Positions 16,044 to 26,719 of a stretch of DNA of 64,000 bases are shown here, one piece after another (the first letter of the stretch is position 1; every line of letters begins with the position of its first letter). Both the position numbers and the translations under genes were made by a program. The notes beneath the pieces are model-generated. The model saw only the letters and a program-made list of their open reading frames with translations. It was not told the DNA's origin and searched no databases. Origin of the DNA: Ktedonobacter robiniae (GTDB taxonomy: Bacteria > Chloroflexota > Ktedonobacteria > Ktedonobacterales > Ktedonobacteraceae). The DNA lies in assembly GCF_016587375.1 (NCBI RefSeq), contig NZ_BNJG01000001.1, forward strand, positions 1,550,001-1,614,000, given 5' to 3'.

Positions 16044-17023
16044 AGGTCCTGGTCACTGGCGCGACTGGCTTTCTGGGCGCGGCCCTGGTCAGACGGCTCC
16101 TGGCGGAGGGAGAGAGCGTGCGTGTCCTGGCACGCGATGCTTATAAAGCTCATCGCCTCTTCGGCACACGCGTAGAGATTCTCCAGGGTGACCTGCTGGA
16201 AGCCCCCAAAGTAGCAGCCGCGCTCAAGGATATCGAGGTCATCTATCACCTCGCGGGGCGCCTCTACCACCCCAACATTCCAGCGGAGCGCTATCACGAG
16301 ACGCATGTCGAGGGCACACAGGTGCTCCTGCAGTGCTGTCGCGACCTCCCAAGGCTGAGTCGCCTGGTTCACTGTAGTACCACTGGCGTCTATGGCGTCA
16401 CTGGCCTGAACGCGGCTGATGAAGCCAGCCTATATGCGCCGACCAATCCCTATGAGCAAAGCAAGCTGGCAGGAGAAGAGCTGGCGCTGCGCGCTCATGC
16501 CGAAGCGCAGCTTCCCGTCACGGTGGTACGGCCCGCCCTGGTCTATGGGCCAGGAGACCTCCACCTCCTCGGCTTCTTCCGCCAGGTCGCTCGCGGTCTG
16601 CCCGCCACCATCGCTGGTGGCCGTGCCTATATTCACCCTATCTACATTGACGATATGAGCCGATCATTTCTTCTAGCAGCGCGCCTCCCGCAGGCCATTG
16701 GACGCTGCTATAACATCGCGGGAGATCTTGCGGTCAGCTTTACGGATCTAGCAGGTACAATTGCTAACGTCCTTAAACGCCACCCCTGTCCGCTGAGTCT
16801 CCCTACCTGGATGGCTTATGGTGCGGCAATGATCTTTCGCTGGCTGCCATGCATGGGCGAGGCCAGCGCTCCCCTGACCGCCAGCCGGATCGACTTTCTC
16901 ACACATAGCCGCATCTATAGCTGCGAACGCGCTCGGCGTGAGCTGCAATTTACGCCTCAGGTTGGACTCAATGACGGCATCCGCTATACCATTGCCTGGT
17001 ATCGCGAACATGGTTATCTTTAA
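16040..17023 (+). CDS. NAD(P)-dependent epimerase/dehydratase (extended SDR), 327 aa
   Basis: The Rossmann nucleotide site is MKVLVTGATGFLGAALVRRL (GxxGxxG) and the catalytic Tyr-Lys pair is in NPYEQSKLAGEE, with the preceding Ser/Thr in HCSTTGVYG. The family interconverts nucleotide sugars or reduces sterol/terpenoid-type ketones. VYGPGDLHLLGFF and YIHPIYIDDMSRS are common in 3-beta-HSD-like and dihydroflavonol-reductase-like members, so a lipid or small-molecule substrate is as likely as a sugar. It is translationally coupled to the DUF362 protein. Confidence 0.85.
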   Translation: MKVLVTGATGFLGAALVRRLLAEGESVRVLARDAYKAHRLFGTRVEILQGDLLEAPKVAAALKDIEVIYHLAGRLYHPNIPAERYHETHVEGTQVLLQCCRDLPRLSRLVHCSTTGVYGVTGLNAADEASLYAPTNPYEQSKLAGEELALRAHAEAQLPVTVVRPALVYGPGDLHLLGFFRQVARGLPATIAGGRAYIHPIYIDDMSRSFLLAARLPQAIGRCYNIAGDLAVSFTDLAGTIANVLKRHPCPLSLPTWMAYGAAMIFRWLPCMGEASAPLTASRIDFLTHSRIYSCERARRELQFTPQVGLNDGIRYTIAWYREHGYL

Positions 17024-17050
17024 TGTCTGGGGGAGAAAAAAGAACTAACA

Positions 17051-17080
17051 TTGCACAAATTTTGTCGCCTGTGCTATAAT
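17051..17080 (+). promoter_or_regulatory. Promoter of the ATP synthase operon
   Basis: TTGCAC (17051-17056), an 18-nt spacer and a perfect TATAAT (17075-17080), 28 bp after the SDR stop and 44 bp before the atpI/Z start. Confidence 0.65.
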
Positions 17081-17123
17081 CCCATAGGTACAATAAGAAG
17101 AGAAGATAGATGGGATTTTTAAG

Positions 17124-17345
17124 ATGAAGCGACAGCCGCCGAACCCAGTCTGGGCGAACTTGGCGTTAGTTGGACAACTTGGCTTCACTATCGCAGTTCC
17201 CATTATTCTACTTGCCGTTGTAGGAACGTTTCTCGATGGTTGGTTACATACCAGACCATTATTTATACTGCTCGGGCTGCTGCTTGGCCTGATCTCTGGC
17301 ATCTACGGTGCCTACCGTTTGTTAAAAAACTCACAGGTTTTATAG
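17124..17345 (+). CDS. AtpZ/AtpI-type ATP synthase accessory membrane protein, 73 aa
   Basis: Two transmembrane helices, LGFTIAVPIILLAVVGTFLDGW and FILLGLLLGLISGIYGAYRLL, joined by a short loop, match the AtpZ/AtpI family that precedes atpB in many ATP synthase operons. These proteins help assemble the c-ring or import Mg2+. It is the first gene of the atp operon, 44 bp after a good promoter. Confidence 0.85.
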   Translation: MKRQPPNPVWANLALVGQLGFTIAVPIILLAVVGTFLDGWLHTRPLFILLGLLLGLISGIYGAYRLLKNSQVL

Positions 17346-17472
17346 GTTTCTTCGCGCCCTGGTGGGCATCATCCAGGGAGAAGCAAGCTTTATTGCTGAG
17401 AGCAAAACGGGGTCGCTATCTAATGACAAAGAGATCCATCTGGCAGGGTCCGCCGCAACTGGAGGATGCCGC

Positions 17473-18360
17473 GTGAATCTCTGGAGACTTCCCCATGTGC
17501 AACTCGCACCGGAAATTATCTTCACGATTCCAGGTCTTAACTTTCAGGTCACTAATACCTTGTTTTGCACCTGGATTTCCATTATCGTACTTGTCGCTCT
17601 TTTCTTTTTCGCGACGCGCAGAGGTGATATGATTCCCCGTGGCCTGCAAAATGCCATGGAGGTTATCGTTGAATTTCTGCTGAATCTGGCCGAAAATATA
17701 ACTGGTAAGAAAAACGCGCGTAGGTTCTTTCCCCTGGCTGCTACGTTCTTCTGCTTTATCCTGGTTTCCAACCTGCTTGACGTCATCCCTGGTGTCGACT
17801 CGATTGGTTCTATTAATCCAGAAGAACTGCCCAAGGGAGCCCATCCAGGCATTCTCCTGTGGGGTGACGCTTCAAACGCGCTCATTCCCTGGATTCGCCC
17901 TGCCACGACCGATCTCAATCTCACGATTGCGATGGCTCTGATCGCAGTAATCACCGCGCAGTGCGTTGGCTTCGCGACGCTTGGCTTTAAAGAACATACC
18001 ATGAAGTATGTCAATCTGCGGAGCCTGCTCAAGTTCTCAGGGACTGGCTTCATTGAATTCTTCGTGGGTTTGCTTGAGGTTGTCAGTGAGATTAGCCGCA
18101 TTCTTTCGCTGGCCTTCCGTCTCTTTGGTAACATCTTCGCAGGCAGCATCGTGCTGGCAGTCTTCGCCTTCCTGCTACCTGCTTTCGCAAATGTCATCTT
18201 CATTCCGTTTGAGCTGTTTGTTGCCGCAGTCCAGGCCTTTGTTTTCGCCCTGTTGACGCTCATCTATCTGCAACTTGCCGTTACTGGCCATGGCCATGAC
18301 GAGGAGCATGGTGAGGAGGTTGACCTTGGTCAGACCTCAGCAGCGGGCAGCCACGCCTAG
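17473..18360 (+). CDS. atpB: F1Fo ATP synthase subunit a
   Basis: Membrane proton-channel subunit. I chose the GTG at 17473 because GGAGG lies 7 nt upstream; the longer in-frame start at 17362 adds 37 residues without similarity. The 295-aa product has about six helices. The essential Arg is in LSLAFRLFGNIFAG, and the last helix contains FVFALLTLIYLQLA. The C-terminus is His/Asp/Glu-rich (HGHDEEHGEE). A 17-codon frame (17423-17476) ends over the GTG and could couple translation. A 30-bp hairpin separates it from atpE. Confidence 0.92.
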   Translation: MNLWRLPHVQLAPEIIFTIPGLNFQVTNTLFCTWISIIVLVALFFFATRRGDMIPRGLQNAMEVIVEFLLNLAENITGKKNARRFFPLAATFFCFILVSNLLDVIPGVDSIGSINPEELPKGAHPGILLWGDASNALIPWIRPATTDLNLTIAMALIAVITAQCVGFATLGFKEHTMKYVNLRSLLKFSGTGFIEFFVGLLEVVSEISRILSLAFRLFGNIFAGSIVLAVFAFLLPAFANVIFIPFELFVAAVQAFVFALLTLIYLQLAVTGHGHDEEHGEEVDLGQTSAAGSHA

Positions 18361-18390
18361 ACGAACGCAAGAGTATCGAGCCGTGTGAGA

Positions 18391-18455
18391 CGGCGCTGCA
18401 AAAGCACGCGTCTACATATGGCGCACATATGTAGACGCGTGCTTTTGCAGCGCCG
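18391..18455. repeat. 30-bp perfect hairpin inside the atp operon
   Basis: Arms 18391-18420 and 18426-18455 are exact complements around a 5-nt loop. It lies between atpB and atpE, 30 bp after the atpB stop, with no T tract. Its core (AAGCACGCGTCTACATAT) recurs in the hairpin at 28351-28401 and, with one substitution, as a half copy at 26169-26198, so this is a small repeat family. Confidence 0.75.
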
Positions 18456-18557
18456 ATCAACAGCAAGGATCGACCTCTCTGCATCGTCCCATCAACGTAT
18501 TGTACCTTTTCAACGTGATTGCTACTCGCGGAATCTTTCTGCGATTGCATAAATTAA

Positions 18558-18818
<261 letters not shown>

Positions 18819-18966
18819 CCCTGAATTATTTATTCTGAGGCTTCCCTATATGCGCACGACACAGAGACACAGCCAGTCGTAGACGGTGAGACAGACACGA
18901 TGAGCTGCGTCTCCGTGTCGCGTATAGGGGACAAGTGATGGCATAGCGCCATCAAGGAGGCAAAAA

Positions 18967-19503
18967 ATGCAAGCACTTATTCTCGCTCAAGCGAGTGAGA
19001 GCAGTGGCGGACTTGGTATTAACATGGCCTTCTTTATCTCGCAGTTGATTAGCTTTGGTATCGTCTTCCTGATCCTGTGGCGCTGGGGCTTCCCGGCCCT
19101 GCTAAAGATCATGGATAAGCGCCAGGCGATCATCCGTGAAGGTATCGAAAACGCTGAGAAGGCCAAAAGAGATCTCGCCGAGGCCAATAACCGCGCTGAG
19201 CAGCTCCTTCTGGAAGCACGCCGCCAGTCAGCTGAGACCATCGAGCGTGCCAGCAAGAACGCACAGCAAGAAGCTAACCGCATCATCGAAGAGGCCCAGG
19301 CCCGCGCTGAGCAGGTGGGGCAGCAGCAGATCGCTCGCATCCAGCAAGAGGCCAACCGCGCTCGCAATGAGCTGAGCCGCCAGGTAATCAACCTCTCTAT
19401 CGAAGCCGCCGGCAAAGTCATCAACAAATCCGTTGATAGCAAAGACAATCGCCGCCTGGTGGAAGACTTTATCGTTGCCACTGACCAGACGAGGAACAAC
19501 TAA
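18967..19503 (+). CDS. atpF: F1Fo ATP synthase subunit b
   Basis: The 178-aa product has one N-terminal membrane helix (FISQLISFGIVFLILWRWGFP) and a long Glu/Ala/Arg-rich coiled coil, the peripheral stalk. AAGGAGG precedes the ATG. The last base of its TAA overlaps the atpH ATG (TAATG), so the two are coupled. A single b-type gene suggests a homodimeric stalk. The Ala-Asn-Arg pattern REAxxI-like VINLSIEAAGKVINKSVD near the C-terminus is typical for contact with delta. Confidence 0.93.
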   Translation: MQALILAQASESSGGLGINMAFFISQLISFGIVFLILWRWGFPALLKIMDKRQAIIREGIENAEKAKRDLAEANNRAEQLLLEARRQSAETIERASKNAQQEANRIIEEAQARAEQVGQQQIARIQQEANRARNELSRQVINLSIEAAGKVINKSVDSKDNRRLVEDFIVATDQTRNN

Positions 19504-20090
19504 TGTTAAAAGGAGCGGTAGCACGCCGCTACGCCGGAGCCATCTTCGAGCTTGCGCGCAAGCAGAATACGCTTGATCGCACGCTTGAGGACGTGAAGGA
19601 GATTGCACGCCTCTTTTCGATTCGCAAACTGGCGTACCTCCTGCGCGAGCCAAAGGTTCCGACTAAGCGCAAAGAGACCGCGCTGCGCCAGGCTCTCGAG
19701 CCTCGGGTGTTGCCGACATCGCTCAACCTCGCTCTGTTGATCGTTCAGCGTGAACTGGTCGACGCTATGCCAAAAATTGCTGTCGAACTGGAACAACTGG
19801 TTCTGGACTATCGCAATCAGGCAATCGCCGAGGTGACAACGGCACAGCCCCTCGATGAAGGGCAGCGCACGGTCTTGCAACAAGCATTAGAAAAGCGAAC
19901 CGGGAAGAGTGTTATCATGCAGACCCGGGTCGATCCGAGCATTCTGGGTGGTGTCGTGGCTCGTGTGGGAGATCAGGTCATTGATGGAAGCGTGCGTTTC
20001 CGTTTGCATGCCTTACAGCAACGCTTGCTCAATGAAGCGGCTTCCAGCAGTCGAGATTTTTTCTCTGAGGAAGAGCCTGCACTACGCTAA
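19503..20090 (+). CDS. atpH: F1Fo ATP synthase subunit delta
   Basis: The 195-aa product begins with VARRYAGAIFELARKQNTL, the delta/OSCP signature. It ends in the conserved C-terminal region LGGVVARVGDQVIDGSVRFRL. It connects the peripheral stalk to the F1 head. Its start overlaps atpF by one base. It is followed by a 314-bp gap, unusual within an atp operon, that contains a structured repeat element. Confidence 0.93.
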   Translation: MLKGAVARRYAGAIFELARKQNTLDRTLEDVKEIARLFSIRKLAYLLREPKVPTKRKETALRQALEPRVLPTSLNLALLIVQRELVDAMPKIAVELEQLVLDYRNQAIAEVTTAQPLDEGQRTVLQQALEKRTGKSVIMQTRVDPSILGGVVARVGDQVIDGSVRFRLHALQQRLLNEAASSSRDFFSEEEPALR

Positions 20091-20158
20091 GGCGCGCGAG
20101 GTCTCTTCCTCACCACTGTGATACTACCCTTTCGCTATCCGCCCATTGGCTCCTTATG

Positions 20159-20207
20159 CGAAAACCAACGTCGCTCACGCGACTAGCGCTTCGCGCTCAG
20201 GTTTCCG
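20159..20207. repeat. Structured repeat element, copy 1 (upstream of atpA)
   Basis: The ends CGAAAACC and GGTTTCCG pair, and two inner stems can be drawn: GTCGC-tcac-GCGAC and AGCGC-ttc-GCGCT. It matches copies at 37197-37268, 45467-45567 and, in reverse orientation, 57211-57260. It sits in the 314-bp atpH-atpA gap. The rest of that gap holds a further possible stem (CATCCC/GGGATG near 20277-20292) and no ORF. The gap before atpA is about 200 bp after the element. Confidence 0.7.
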
Positions 20208-20404
20208 TAGAGGAAGGGGCTGGATACGTCTCGTAGAGAAGACCCCCTGTCATGCTTTCGTCCCGCTCTCGTCCTGCCATCCCTTACGGGATGCGGCCTG
20301 AAACGGGCTTGAAAGAGGCTTGAAAGACTAAATGCACCGGCAACGCAGACAACAAGAAACCGTAAGCAGACAGACCACTAGGATACGAAACTAGGAGGAA
20401 TACG

Positions 20405-21937
20405 ATGGCATCTTGGGCTGACGAAATCAGTGCCATCATAGAGAAAAACATCGCAGGCTTCGGCACCGAAACAACGGCGACCGCGAGCGTCGGCACCGTT
20501 ATCGCGGTGCAGGACGGCATCGCCCGTGTGTATGGCCTGCAAGATGTAAAATATCTTGAGCTGGTAGAATTTCCCCGCACAGGTCTCTATGGCCTGGCGT
20601 TTAACCTTGAAGAAGAAACCGTAAGCTGCCCAATCCTGGGCGACTACACCCAGGTCCGCGAGGACGACGAGGTGCGCACGACCGGTCGTATCATTGAGGT
20701 ACCCGTTGGCGACGCCCTGCTGGGTCGCGTGGTCAATTCCCTGGGCCAGGCTATCGACGACCGTGGTCCTATCACAACCGATAAGACCCGCCCTGTCGAG
20801 CGTGTCGCCCCTGGCGTTATTACCCGCCACTCGGTGAACACTCCAGTACAGACTGGTATCAAGGCCATTGACAGCATGATTCCTATCGGCCGTGGCCAGC
20901 GCGAGCTGATCATTGGCGACCGCCAGACTGGTAAGACCGCTATCGCCATCGATACGATCATCAACCAGAAGGGCAAGGACCTGTTCTGTATCTACGTCGC
21001 AATTGGTCAGAAAAACTCCTCAATCGCCCGCACACGCGCCATCCTGGAGCAGCACGGCGCGATGGAGTACACCGTTATCGTGGCCGCTGGCGCATCCGAT
21101 CCCGCCCCCTTGAAGTACCTGGCCCCCTACGCGGGTTGTGCCATTGGTGAAGAATTCATGGAGAGCGGACGCGATGCACTGATCATCTATGATGACCTGA
21201 CCAAGCACGCTGAAGCCTATCGTAACATGTCCCTGATCATTCGCCGCCCTCCAGGCCGCGAAGCCTTCCCTGGCGATGTCTTCTATCTGCACTCTCGCCT
21301 GCTGGAGCGCGCCGCCCGCCTGAACGACGATTACGGTGGTGGTTCGCTGACCGCGCTACCCATCATCGAGACCAAGGCGAACGACATCTCGGCCTACATC
21401 CCAACCAACGTCATTTCGATTACCGATGGCCAGATCTTCCTGGAGACAGACCTCTTCAACGCTGGTCAGCGCCCGGCCCTTAACGTCGGCCTCTCGGTCT
21501 CCCGCGTGGGTAGTAGCGCGCAGACGAAGGGTATGAGCCAGGTAGCCGGTACACTTCGCCTTGATCTGGCGCAGTTCCGCAGCCTCGCCGCCTTCGCTCA
21601 GTTCGCCTCCGACCTGGATAAGGCCACCAAGGCACGTATTGATCGCGGCCGCCGCCTGACAGAAATTCTCAAGCAGCCGCAGTACAGCCCGGTTCCTGTA
21701 GAGAAACAGGTCATCATCATTTACGCCGCCACCAATGGCTATCTCGATGATATCGAGCTGGACAAGGTCGCTGACTTCGAGAATGGTCTCTACCGCTACC
21801 TGGATACCACCTATCCAGCACTCGGCCAGGAGATCGTCGAGAAATCGGTCAAACAGAAAAATAAGATGTCTCCCGAATTGCAGAAGAAGCTGGGTGCCGC
21901 TATCGAAGAGTACAAGCAGACCGCCCTGGCGCGCTAG
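20405..21937 (+). CDS. atpA: F1Fo ATP synthase subunit alpha
   Basis: The 510-aa non-catalytic nucleotide-binding subunit. The Walker A motif is [11 protein letters not shown] near residue 170, and the signature [17 protein letters not shown] is present. TAGGAGGAATACG precedes the ATG. The start is 314 bp after atpH, with a repeat element in between. It is followed 11 bp later by atpG. Length and motifs are ordinary. Confidence 0.97.
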   Translation: MASWADEISAIIEKNIAGFGTETTATASVGTVIAVQDGIARVYGLQDVKYLELVEFPRTGLYGLAFNLEEETVSCPILGDYTQVREDDEVRTTGRIIEVPVGDALLGRVVNSLGQAIDDRGPITTDKTRPVERVAPGVITRHSVNTPVQTGIKAIDSMIPIGRGQRELIIGDRQTGKTAIAIDTIINQKGKDLFCIYVAIGQKNSSIARTRAILEQHGAMEYTVIVAAGASDPAPLKYLAPYAGCAIGEEFMESGRDALIIYDDLTKHAEAYRNMSLIIRRPPGREAFPGDVFYLHSRLLERAARLNDDYGGGSLTALPIIETKANDISAYIPTNVISITDGQIFLETDLFNAGQRPALNVGLSVSRVGSSAQTKGMSQVAGTLRLDLAQFRSLAAFAQFASDLDKATKARIDRGRRLTEILKQPQYSPVPVEKQVIIIYAATNGYLDDIELDKVADFENGLYRYLDTTYPALGQEIVEKSVKQKNKMSPELQKKLGAAIEEYKQTALAR

Positions 21938-21948
21938 GAGGTAGGCTG

Positions 21949-22842
21949 ATGGCATCGATTCGAGAAATTGGCCAGCGTATTCGGTCGATTAAAAACATTG
22001 CTCAGATTACCAAGGCCATGCAGATGGTGGCGAGCAGCAAGATGCGTCGCGCGCAGGACCGGGTCACACAGGCCCGCCCCTATGCCGACCAGCTGCGCGA
22101 GCTTGTCTCGCGCCTCGCGGCCGTCGGCACCGAGGAACTGGGTGATGATGTAGCTCTGCTGAAGCAACGACCCGTACGCAAGATTGGCTACATTGTCATT
22201 TCACCTGATCGCGGCCTGAGCGGCGCGCTTCCCAGCAACGTCAACCGTAAGCTTGCGGCCAGCGTGCTTGAGGAGCAGCAACGCCTCGCTGAGAACGGCC
22301 AGCATCCCGCCGTAGACTATGTCGCGGTTGGTCGCAAAGGTCGTGACTTTGTTGTGCGGACGAAACAGAACATGGTTGCCGAATTCGTCAACCTGGGTGA
22401 CCGTCCCAGCATGGCTGATGCCAGGGCTATCGCTCAAGTCGCGGTTGAGAGTTTTCTCAATGGCGATGTGGATGTGGTCTACATGGTCTATCCGAAATTC
22501 ATCAACACGGTGACGCAGCAGCCAACAACGGTCCAGTTGTTGCCTGTGCAGCCACCGGCGTCTGAGGAAGGCACGAAGGCTGAGAAGCAAGACTACATCT
22601 ATGAGCCGAACCCACAGGAGATCTTCAAGGCTCTCCTGCCACGTTATGTGGATACCCTGGTCTACCAGGCTCTGCTGGAAATGATCGCCAGCCAGTATTC
22701 CGCACAGATGATCGCAATGAAAAACGCGACCGATAGTGCGAACGATCTTATTCAAGATCTCTCTCTGACCTATAATAAAGCGCGTCAGACCGCTATTACC
22801 ACGCAGATTCTTGAGGTCGTGGCCGGTTCTGAAGCCGTCTAG
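21949..22842 (+). CDS. atpG: F1Fo ATP synthase subunit gamma
   Basis: The 297-aa rotor subunit begins IREIGQRIRSIKNIAQITKAMQ with the usual MVASSKMRRAQ. It ends in the family C-terminus ATDSANDLIQDLSLTYNKAR, which includes the coiled coil inserted into the alpha3beta3 head. GGAGGTAGGCTG precedes the ATG. The spacing to atpA is 11 bp. Confidence 0.96.
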   Translation: MASIREIGQRIRSIKNIAQITKAMQMVASSKMRRAQDRVTQARPYADQLRELVSRLAAVGTEELGDDVALLKQRPVRKIGYIVISPDRGLSGALPSNVNRKLAASVLEEQQRLAENGQHPAVDYVAVGRKGRDFVVRTKQNMVAEFVNLGDRPSMADARAIAQVAVESFLNGDVDVVYMVYPKFINTVTQQPTTVQLLPVQPPASEEGTKAEKQDYIYEPNPQEIFKALLPRYVDTLVYQALLEMIASQYSAQMIAMKNATDSANDLIQDLSLTYNKARQTAITTQILEVVAGSEAV

Positions 22843-22876
22843 AGATAGACCTAGACAGAAGCAAGCATACTGGTAG

Positions 22877-24343
<1,467 letters not shown>

Positions 24344-24346
24344 GAC

Positions 24347-24811
24347 ATGGCAACAACGACAATACGCAATACCCTGCATGTCGAGGTTGTCACCGCCGAG
24401 CGTGAGCTGTATAACGGGGAAGCTACCCTGGTAAGCGCTCCTGGCGTCGAGGGCCGTCTGGGCATTCTTCCGCATCATGCGGCCCTCCTGACCTTTCTCA
24501 AGCCCGGCGAACTGCGTATCGAACTGGGCGATGCCGAAGAGCCTTTCTTTGTCTCCGGTGGCTTCCTGGAGGTCTCGCATGATCGCGTGACCATCCTGGC
24601 AGATGCCGCAGAAGAGGGCGAAACGATTGACGAAGCTCGCGCACAGGAGGCCCGCCGCCTAGCGGAGGAGCGCCTCACCGAGTCGCGCAGCCAGAACGAT
24701 CGTGCTGAGGCTCAGGCAGCCCTGGAGCGTGCACTTAGCCGCATCAGGGTCGCGGAATATGCGCGCCGTCGCAGCCGCCGCCGCATTGACACGGCAGGCA
24801 TGCAACAGTAA
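24347..24811 (+). CDS. atpC: F1Fo ATP synthase subunit epsilon
   Basis: The 154-aa product has the N-terminal beta-sandwich (LHVEVVTAERELYNGEATL, GRLGILPHHAALLTFL) and the C-terminal helix pair rich in Glu/Arg. The helices can inhibit ATP hydrolysis. It closes the atp operon and is followed by a 24-bp hairpin facing the TPM-domain gene. Confidence 0.95.
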   Translation: MATTTIRNTLHVEVVTAERELYNGEATLVSAPGVEGRLGILPHHAALLTFLKPGELRIELGDAEEPFFVSGGFLEVSHDRVTILADAAEEGETIDEARAQEARRLAEERLTESRSQNDRAEAQAALERALSRIRVAEYARRRSRRRIDTAGMQQ

Positions 24812-24817
24812 GAAACA

Positions 24818-24868
24818 AAACAAAAATACTGTCCGGGTTCGTTCCGAACCCGGACAGTATTTTTGTTT
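24818..24868. terminator. 24-bp hairpin with T-rich tail after atpC
   Basis: Arms 24818-24841 and 24845-24868 are perfect complements around TTC. The outer pairs are A/T-rich, so both strands end in a T-rich run (TATTTTTGTTT). It is the most terminator-like of the set and serves the convergent atpC / TPM-domain junction. Confidence 0.85.
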
Positions 24869-24888
24869 CAGCAAGAGTCATATATGGC

Positions 24889-25908
24889 CTAGAAGCTCCC
24901 GCCGCCACCGCTATCGCCACCACCTCCTCCGAAGTCTCCGCCGCCACCTCCAAAGTCTCCACCACCTCCACCGCCCCAGTCTCCGCCGCCTCCGCCAAAA
25001 TCTCCTCCGCCCTGATTACCACCAAAGTCTCCGCCGCCGAAATCTCCACCACCTTGATTGCCGCCAAAGTCGCCACCCTGACCGTAATCATCTTCGCGCC
25101 TCTCGCGCTCACCCTGTTCACGGCCCAGTTCATAGCCTACCAGGCCACCAGCCGCGGCACCCAGGCCACCAGCCGCCCAGGGATTCATCCCGCCACCCTG
25201 GTTATAATTGGGTGGATAGGGCTGTCCATACTGATTATAGGGTGGATAGCCTCCCGAAGGTGGTACATTGCGCCGACCAAAGAGGCCACCAAAGCCACTA
25301 CCGCCACCGAAACCACCACCGCCGCCAAAGCCACCGCCTCCTCGACGCCTGCGCGAGAAGACAAAGACACCCAGACCCAGCAATACCAGCAAGCCCAGGC
25401 AGCAACAGAGCGTCGAGCCGCCAAAGGAACTTCCACTTTGTGCGCCCAGGCCCATAAAGCCACCATTAGCATTGTGGAGCGATTGCAGGGCCGCAACCGT
25501 TGCGCCAGTGTAATCTCCACCGTGGAAATTATTACTAAAAGCGCTAGCAGCATCATTATACTGGTTAGTTGTAAAGGGCTTTCCCGCAAACCAGACCCAA
25601 TGATGGGTGGTATCTATCGCCATGACGACGTGATTGGAGCCACTCACCTTATTGGCTGTCGTCTGTTGAAAAGACGACTTGGAGCCGTTGAAGCCCGAAG
25701 TCGTATAGATGCTCACATTGGAAGACAGGGAATTCGCCGCGCTCTGTACGCGACTTCGATTCAACACACTGGCGTTGTCATAGATATTGACAGAGTTCGC
25801 CAGTACGCTCAAGGTGGACATAAGCACAAGGCACAGCGCGGCAAGCAGCGCCATTGAACTCAGTCCCAAACGCCTCCTCATAGAAGGCCACTTCCGGTCT
25901 CTACGCAT
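24889..25908 (-). CDS. TPM-domain (DUF477/YgcG-like) membrane protein with Gly-rich tail, 339 aa
   Basis: The start at 25908 has GGAAGGAC 8 nt upstream. A signal-type hydrophobic segment is followed by a TPM domain (about residues 45-160: VNIYDNASVLNRSRVQSAAN, then HVVMAIDTTHHWVWFAGKPF). Next come a membrane helix (CCCLGLLVLLGLGVFVF) and a long Gly/Asp/Phe-rich low-complexity tail built from GGGDFGG units. TPM proteins act in envelope or photosystem assembly or as phosphatases, and the bacterial role is unsettled. The Gly-rich tail expands the family's usual one. Confidence 0.8.
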   Translation of the reverse strand: MRRDRKWPSMRRRLGLSSMALLAALCLVLMSTLSVLANSVNIYDNASVLNRSRVQSAANSLSSNVSIYTTSGFNGSKSSFQQTTANKVSGSNHVVMAIDTTHHWVWFAGKPFTTNQYNDAASAFSNNFHGGDYTGATVAALQSLHNANGGFMGLGAQSGSSFGGSTLCCCLGLLVLLGLGVFVFSRRRRGGGGFGGGGGFGGGSGFGGLFGRRNVPPSGGYPPYNQYGQPYPPNYNQGGGMNPWAAGGLGAAAGGLVGYELGREQGERERREDDYGQGGDFGGNQGGGDFGGGDFGGNQGGGDFGGGGGDWGGGGGGDFGGGGGDFGGGGGDSGGGGSF

Positions 25909-26231
25909 ATGTACAAGTCCTTCCACTTCGCGCTATCGCATCTCATAGAGAATTGCTACCATGTCACAGATTACTAACGCATCACCGCTCGCTCTATCAA
26001 ATCAACGTATGAGTAACATATTTCTGGATGCCCAACTCTATTTACTATACGCCTCTTTGCCTGTTTTCGACTCTCTGCAAGCAGACTCAGCCTCTTTAAA
26101 GCAATCTCCGTATCAAATACGTGCTGCCACGAAAAATGTTGGAAGAGATATGTAGAAAGGTAGGGGACGGCGCTGCTAAAGCACGCGCCTACATATCATG
26201 GTAACATCTCTTTATCTATAGCAGGAAGAGA
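25909..26231. repeat. Intergenic region with a half copy of the 18391 hairpin
   Basis: The 323-bp gap between the TPM gene (read away to the left) and the end of the small membrane protein gene contains, at 26169-26198, a sequence close to one arm of the atp-operon hairpin (CGGCGCTGCTAAAGCACGCG and on). The partner arm is missing, so this is a decayed or half copy. A 64-codon frame at 25961 has no ribosome binding site and is not called. Confidence 0.5.
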
Positions 26232-26510
26232 TTACTTCCTGGTCTGTTCATCTTTTTTGGGGACCTCCCAGAAGTTGCCCCCAACGTCCTCGCCACGAGG
26301 ATCAACGCCGGTCTCGCTGGCGGAAGGCACACCCAGGCGCTCAGCCACGTTTTTGTCTTTCAGATCTATATGCGCCTCAGGATGGGGGTTATCAACCTGT
26401 TGTGTGCTCTTACTCTTCTTCGTTCTGCGGGCGCCCACAAGCTGCACAGCCAGCACAATGGCAAACACCAGTACGATCAGTCCCAGCCACAAAGGCAAAA
26501 AATTTGACAT
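26232..26510 (-). CDS. Small single-pass membrane protein, 92 aa
   Basis: From the ATG at 26510 (GAGGGTG upstream) the product has one N-terminal helix (WLGLIVLVFAIVLAVQLVGA), then a basic stop-transfer (RRTKKSK) and a polar cytoplasmic tail with PHPEAHIDLKDKNVAERLGV. No family is recognised. The gene is divergent from gpmI. Confidence 0.65.
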   Translation of the reverse strand: MSNFLPLWLGLIVLVFAIVLAVQLVGARRTKKSKSTQQVDNPHPEAHIDLKDKNVAERLGVPSASETGVDPRGEDVGGNFWEVPKKDEQTRK

Positions 26511-26719
26511 AAACCACACCCTCAACTCTCTATATCAAGGAGAAGATACTCATCTCTACTCGGGACACGAAACAGAGGTAGCACTAGATACAACCAACTT
26601 CGCCCATGCGCAAGTGAGCACCGCAGGCGCGAGGGATCACAGCATACTCCACTCTTCCTCAGCATGCTACAATAGAGGGGCAAATGAGCACTACAATACT
26701 TCGATGGAGTTCTGTTGAG

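Noticed and set aside
17362..17472. Longer start for atpB
   Set aside because: GGAGG is 7 nt before the GTG at 17473 and the extra residues do not resemble subunit a.
25054..25857. Long plus-strand ORF opposite the TPM-domain gene
   Set aside because: It is the antisense of a Gly-rich low-complexity gene, which produces long open frames by composition.
25961..26155. 64-codon ORF in the gap after the TPM gene
   Set aside because: No ribosome binding site and no recognisable sequence; the gap also holds a half repeat.
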